A stretch of 8,371 nucleotides of DNA, taken from positions 1 through 8,371 of the forward strand of contig CAYVCX010000093.1 of NCBI GenBank assembly GCA_964450435.1, in the 5' to 3' direction. Source of the DNA: SKLM01 sp964450435. Lineage in GTDB: Bacteria > Chloroflexota > Anaerolineae > B4-G1. The position numbers were made by a program, and so were the translations under genes. Of the stretch, positions 5,831-8,371 are shown piece by piece. Under the pieces are notes generated by a model. That model ran no database searches, had not been told where the DNA came from, and saw nothing but the letters and a program-made list of their open reading frames with translations. Within the stretch, counting starts at the first letter, position 1; each line of letters opens with the position of its first letter.

Positions 5831-6559
5831 GTGCTATGCTTGGTCATATCGGACATCCACGCCAACCTCGCGGCTCTCGAGGCAGTCTTGGACGACGCTC
5901 CCGAGTTCGATGAGCTATGGTGTCTCGGGGACCTGGTGGGGTACGGACCTCGACCGAACGAGTGCGTCGAGCGCGTGCGCAGCGTCCCCCACACCAGTCT
6001 GGCAGGAAACCACGATTGGGCCGCCCTGGGGAAGCTGAGCCTGACCAGCTTCAACGCCATCGCGCGCAGGGCCAACGAGTGGACGCGGCAGGAGCTGACG
6101 TCGAGCTCGCGCAGCTATCTGAACGGGCTGTCCCCCAGTTTGCAGCAGGGGGACTTCACCCTGGCCCACGGCAGCCCGCGCGAGCCGGTGTGGGAATACA
6201 TTATGGACGCCAACGCCGCCTACCAGAACTTCGAGCACTTCTCCACGCCGGTGTGTCTGGTCGGCCACACGCACGTGCCGGTCCTCTTCGAGCTGGACGA
6301 GGAGCGGGGCCGCGCTCGGGCCGTCCTGCCTCCCTTCCCACAGCCGGTGGCGCTGGGCCCAGAGCGTGCAATCATCAACCCGGGCAGCGTGGGGCAGCCC
6401 CGGGACGGCGATCCTCGGGCAAGCTACGCAGTACTGAACCTGGACGAGATGACGTGGGAGCTGCGCCGCGTTCGCTACCCCATCGAGATCACCCAGAAGC
6501 GCATGCGGGCCGAGGGCCTTCCCCAGCGCCTCATTGAGCGGCTTGAGGCGGGGCGTTGA
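5831..6559 (+). CDS. Calcineurin-like metallophosphoesterase (YfcE/MJ0936-like)
   Basis: A 242-residue cytoplasmic phosphoesterase with two metal ions. Metal and catalytic motifs are complete: SDIHAN (7-12, D8 and H10), GDLVGYGPRP (33-42, D34), GNHD (59-62, N60 and H61), HGSPREPVWEYI (113-124) and GHTHVP (145-150, H146 and H148). NPGSVGQPRDGDPRASYA at 183-200 is the family's conserved C-terminal motif. Length fits. The GTG start gives MLCLVISDIHAN, the usual family start at the first strand, and has AGGAG ten bases upstream. An ATG at 5810 would add seven residues but has no ribosome binding site. Relatives act on phosphodiesters or phosphoprotein, and the substrate cannot be told here. It is followed after 77 bp by the DUF4349 lipoprotein gene on the same strand. 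Confidence 0.93.
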   Translation: MLCLVISDIHANLAALEAVLDDAPEFDELWCLGDLVGYGPRPNECVERVRSVPHTSLAGNHDWAALGKLSLTSFNAIARRANEWTRQELTSSSRSYLNGLSPSLQQGDFTLAHGSPREPVWEYIMDANAAYQNFEHFSTPVCLVGHTHVPVLFELDEERGRARAVLPPFPQPVALGPERAIINPGSVGQPRDGDPRASYAVLNLDEMTWELRRVRYPIEITQKRMRAEGLPQRLIERLEAGR

Positions 6560-6636
6560 TTGGAACTTCTGCCCGCGTTTCTGCGTCTAAGAGATGATGG
6601 CAAGAGATTCCCGAAAATCAGTCCAAGGAGGAGAAC

Positions 6637-7545
6637 ATGGGTAGGAGAACTGCATTCGTGATCGCCGCATCGGTAATGGTGCTGACCGTGGCCGGTTGCG
6701 CCGCTGCGCCGCTCCCTCAACTGCGCGAGGCAGAAATGGCCGAGGTGCCCGCCGAGGCCGGCTACGCCCCGGCCGAGCCAGCCAAGGAGGAAAGCGCGGC
6801 AGGCTCGCGCGCTGCGGACGCTGCCGCTGCCGAACGCCTCATCATCCGCAACGCGACGCTGGACATCGTGGTGCGCGACACGGAGGAGGTGGTGGACGAG
6901 CTGACCAGCATGACCGAGGAGCTGGGCGGCTACGTTGTCGAATCGAGTCTGCGCAACTACCAGGAGGGTGTGCGGGCCCATCTGAGGCTCCGCGTGCCAG
7001 CCGAGAGCCTGAACGTGGCGCTGGAGCGGATTCGCGACCAGGCAGAAGAGATAAACAGCGAGAACATCACGGGCCAGGACGTGACCGACGAGTACGTCGA
7101 CCTTCAGTCGCGCCGGCGCCACCTGGAGGCGACGGAGGAGCGGCTGTTGACGTTCATGGACGAGGCCGAGGACACGGAGGCCGCGCTGAGCGTCTACGAC
7201 CGCCTGCAGAACATCCAGGCCCAGATCGAGCAGGTCAAAGGACGGATGCAGTACCTGGAGGAGTCGGCGGCGATGGCGACCATCACGCTGGACATCACCC
7301 CCAGCAAGCTGGCGCAGCCGATCCAGGTGGGCGGGTGGCACCCTCAGGGCACCCTGCGCGACGCCTTCGAGTCGCTGATCAAGGTCGTGCAGTTCCTGGT
7401 GGACGCGCTGATCGTCATCGTGGTGCTCATCGCGCCGGTCATCGCGTTGATCGCCCTGCCTCTGGTCGGACTGTTCCTGTTGATCCGCAGGGCCGTGCGG
7501 CGGCGGCGAGATAAGAAAGAGAGCCAGAGCGATCAGGCCAGCTAG
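6637..7545 (+). CDS. DUF4349 domain lipoprotein with C-terminal membrane anchor
   Basis: A 302-residue envelope protein. A short basic start (GRR) and hydrophobic stretch (6-17) lead to the lipobox VAGC (18-21), so C21 would be lipidated after signal peptidase II cleavage. A low-complexity Ala/Glu/Pro linker follows (22-65). The DUF4349 core spans about 66-285: LIIRNATLDIVV at 68-79, the ELGGYVVESS strand at 95-104, LRLRVPAESL at 116-125, ENITGQDVTDEYVDLQSRRRHLEATEERLL at 142-171, a coiled-coil helix to about 207, and MATITLDITPS at 213-223. One long or two short membrane helices (about 248-285) end in a basic cytoplasmic tail (RRAVRRRRDKK). AAGGAGG (6625-6631) is five bases before the ATG. 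The family is of unknown function. Orientation outside with a C-terminal anchor is inferred. The intrinsic terminator at 7595-7624 closes the unit. Confidence 0.93.
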   Translation: MGRRTAFVIAASVMVLTVAGCAAAPLPQLREAEMAEVPAEAGYAPAEPAKEESAAGSRAADAAAAERLIIRNATLDIVVRDTEEVVDELTSMTEELGGYVVESSLRNYQEGVRAHLRLRVPAESLNVALERIRDQAEEINSENITGQDVTDEYVDLQSRRRHLEATEERLLTFMDEAEDTEAALSVYDRLQNIQAQIEQVKGRMQYLEESAAMATITLDITPSKLAQPIQVGGWHPQGTLRDAFESLIKVVQFLVDALIVIVVLIAPVIALIALPLVGLFLLIRRAVRRRRDKKESQSDQAS

Positions 7546-7594
7546 CGGATCCGAGCGACGCTCAGTTGAGTCTGCGGCGCCGATTCAGCCCCAG

Positions 7595-7624
7595 AAAGGG
7601 CTTCCTTTGCAGGAAGCCCTTTTT
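7595..7624 (+). terminator. Intrinsic (Rho-independent) terminator
   Basis: AAAGGGCTTCC (7595-7605) pairs perfectly over 11 bases with GGAAGCCCTTT (7612-7622) around a 6-nt loop, and five T's (7620-7624) overlap and follow the stem. It lies 50 bp after the DUF4349 stop. The three A's on the left side give weak function in reverse. Confidence 0.93.
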
Positions 7625-7629
7625 CCATT

Positions 7630-7653
7630 GCTCTTCGGTGCGCTCTTCGGTGC
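7630..7653. repeat. Perfect 12-bp tandem duplication
   Basis: GCTCTTCGGTGC occurs twice head to tail (7630-7641, 7642-7653). The unit includes CTTCGG, a stable tetraloop-type sequence, but no stem flanks it. It looks like a slippage duplication. Confidence 0.7.
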
Positions 7654-7924
7654 GCCACAGTCTGGCTGGAGGCGTGCCGCTTTCGGTTGACCGCATGGTA
7701 CCCTGTGGTGGTATCGCCGCTGCGTGTATACGGGGCGTAGCATCGAGGAATGCAGCGGGCCCCATCTGAGGGATGATACGACAGGGTATATCGGCAGCCA
7801 TCGAGCGGACGCCAGGTCAGCTCGGAGGGGTCGTATAGGGGGACTCAACGCGCAGATGCCCCGGCGGCTGGACGCGGCCCCCGCCGCACACATCACCCAC
7901 GCATATCTGTCGCACATCTAGAGG

Positions 7925-7951
7925 CGTCCTCGTCAGGACGGGCCACCGTCC
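7925..7951. repeat. Two mutually exclusive hairpins sharing one arm
   Basis: CGTCCT (7925-7930) pairs with AGGACG (7935-7940) over a 4-nt loop. GGACGG (7936-7941) can instead pair with CCGTCC (7946-7951) over another 4-nt loop. The shared arm allows only one at a time. No T-tract or start codon is near, so a switch role is speculative. Confidence 0.4.
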
Positions 7952-8017
7952 GTCCCAGCAACGCAGGGTCGCGGTAGCGCCCGAGCTGGGTCGATGGAGG
8001 GGGCCAAGGCCCGGAAC

Positions 8018-8046
8018 TTGTCCACGCCCGCCCTCTGTGATAGACT
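8018..8046 (+). promoter_or_regulatory. Promoter of the comM-like gene
   Basis: TTGTCC (8018-8023), a 17-bp spacer, then TAGACT (8041-8046) with an extended -10 TGA (8038-8040). Transcription would start near 8053, 34 nt before the ATG at 8087. Both hexamers match consensus at four of six bases. Confidence 0.5.
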
Positions 8047-8160
8047 ACCGGTCATCTGCTCAGTGTGAACCCTCCAGGAGCCGCCTATGCTCGCCAAAGT
8101 GACCAGTTGTGCCCTGCAGGGCCTCGACGGGGTCGTCGTCCAGGGACCACACCAGCGGCT

Positions 8161-8189
8161 TTGTCCCTTCCGATGCGTTAGTATATAAT
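8161..8189 (+). promoter_or_regulatory. Sigma70-type promoter inside the comM insertion
   Basis: TTGTCC (8161-8166), 17-bp spacer, and consensus TATAAT (8184-8189). The -35 matches four of six bases and the -10 six of six. It points rightward, into the remainder of comM. The -10 contains the TAA that ends the truncated comM frame. Confidence 0.5.
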
Positions 8190-8254
8190 GCTGGAGAGAC
8201 ATCCTACACCCGCTTCTCGGCGGGGACGAGGGCATTGCGCGGACAGAACGCGTA

Positions 8255-8338
8255 ATGGAGAGCCAGAAGGAGGGATCTGCAGAGAGAATCCTTGATAACA
8301 TGCCATCGAGCAATCTTGGCTCCCCTGAAAGAACCTAG
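8255..8338 (+). CDS. Possible 27-residue open frame within the insertion (doubtful)
   Basis: ATG at 8255 to TAG at 8336-8338 encodes 27 mostly polar residues (starts MESQKEGSAERIL). It lies about 57 bp downstream of the likely start site of the insertion's promoter. No ribosome binding site precedes it; the only AAGGAGGG nearby (8267-8274) lies inside the frame. No family is recognised. It is listed because it is the only open frame that fits within the inserted segment. Confidence 0.15.
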   Translation: MESQKEGSAERILDNMPSSNLGSPERT

Positions 8339-8371
8339 CCCAGGGACGCGATAGCCTGCCAGGCGTGACGG

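Larger units (their letters stand above)
7625..8017. other. Gene-free region after the terminator
   Basis: About 390 bp with no credible gene, tRNA or CRISPR repeat. Open frames here have no ribosome binding site and no family resemblance. Visible structure is limited to three items. A perfect tandem duplication of the 12-mer GCTCTTCGGTGC sits at 7630-7653, directly after the terminator. Overlapping hairpins occur at 7925-7951. A tight palindrome, GGGCC-AA-GGCCC, lies at 8001-8012 just before the comM promoter. Confidence 0.6.
8140..8347. mobile_element. About 200-bp insertion in comM bounded by 8-bp direct repeats (unclassified)
   Basis: CCAGGGAC occurs at 8140-8147 and again at 8340-8347, exactly 200 bp apart. 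The left copy falls where ComM homology stops and the right copy where it appears to resume. That is what a target-site duplication would look like, and 8 bp is a size known for several insertion sequence families. The 192 bp between the copies has no transposase and no clear terminal inverted repeats, so it is not a typical MITE. The apparent loss of five or six comM codons also does not fit simple insertion. A copy-paste or repair event is an alternative. Confidence 0.35.
8087..8371 (+). pseudogene. comM: YifB/ComM-like Mg-chelatase-type AAA+ ATPase, interrupted after codon 19 and cut by the window end
   Basis: The first 19 codons read MLAKVTSCALQGLDGVVVQ, the characteristic start of the YifB/ComM family, which acts in processing transforming DNA (ComM is a branch-migration helicase). 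An AGGAG (8076-8080) six bases before the ATG and a promoter at 8018-8046 are intact. After Q19 the family should continue with VEVD-type residues. Instead the frame runs through unrelated sequence and stops at TAA 8186-8188 (33 residues in all). At 8347-8370, in another frame, RDSLPGVT appears. It matches the next family segment (..GLPG-T-VGLPD..). The two parts are separated by about 200 bp bounded by 8-bp direct repeats. Relative to a normal gene, five or six codons are also missing. The right-hand identification rests on eight residues. The rest of the gene lies outside the window. Confidence 0.62.

Noticed and set aside
6560..6591. TTGGAA as a -35 box for the DUF4349 gene
   Set aside because: No acceptable -10 at 16-18 bp. 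The gene may be read through from the phosphoesterase 77 bp upstream.
7687..7717. TTGACC followed by TATCGC as a promoter
   Set aside because: The spacer is 19 bp and the -10 matches only TAT. No gene follows on this strand for over 350 bp.
7724..7921. 65-codon plus-strand frame in the gene-free region
   Set aside because: No ribosome binding site before the ATG, no motif, and composition like translated non-coding DNA.
7933..8313. 126-codon minus-strand frame covering the comM start
   Set aside because: No ribosome binding site, no recognisable domain and random-looking composition. It overlaps the promoter and recognisable start of the comM-like gene.

Overview
The window is high-GC bacterial chromosome. 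Dense genes, several GTG starts, good AGGAGG-type ribosome binding sites and sigma70-like -35/-10 boxes are all visible. The protein set is a TsaE-TsaB-RimI cluster followed by a family-4 Fe-S uracil-DNA glycosylase, a DUF4349 lipoprotein, a YfcE-like phosphoesterase and a YifB/ComM start of the MLAKV-type. This would fit a member of the Chloroflexota (Anaerolineae-like), but that placement is inference from the flavour of the proteins. No marker gene in the window settles it.

Layout. (1) 1-2306, plus strand: the tail of an unidentified gene, then a thioredoxin-reductase-like flavoprotein that lacks the redox cysteine pair, then an M20 family metal amidohydrolase. (2) 2307-2483: a convergent junction with two strong dyads and no gene. 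(3) 5444-2484, minus strand: tsaE, tsaB and rimI packed almost without gaps, then udg4 with its own strong promoter embedded in the end of rimI, then a small four-helix membrane protein. (4) 5445-5830: a divergent intergenic region. It holds a 61-nt nested inverted-repeat element shaped like a three-way junction, the tsaE promoter, and a palindrome-rich promoter region for a phosphoesterase. (5) 5831-7545, plus strand: a metallophosphoesterase and a DUF4349 lipoprotein, closed by a textbook intrinsic terminator at 7595-7624. (6) 7625-8017: no gene, only a tandem duplication and hairpins. (7) 8018-8371: promoter, ribosome binding site and first 19 codons of a comM/yifB-type gene. This is broken by about 200 bp of foreign-looking sequence lying between two copies of an 8-bp direct repeat. 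ComM-like coding appears to resume, out of frame, in the last 25 bases.

How the genes work together. TsaE and TsaB are partners (with TsaD, not in the window) in making the t6A modification of ANN-decoding tRNAs. RimI acetylates protein N-termini and commonly sits beside tsaB. The glycosylase is a base-excision repair enzyme. The plus-strand genes around them look like independent transcription units. I found no CRISPR array, tRNA, rRNA or recognisable defence system. The points most worth a second look are the interrupted comM, the three-way-junction element next to the tsaE promoter, and the cysteine-less reductase.
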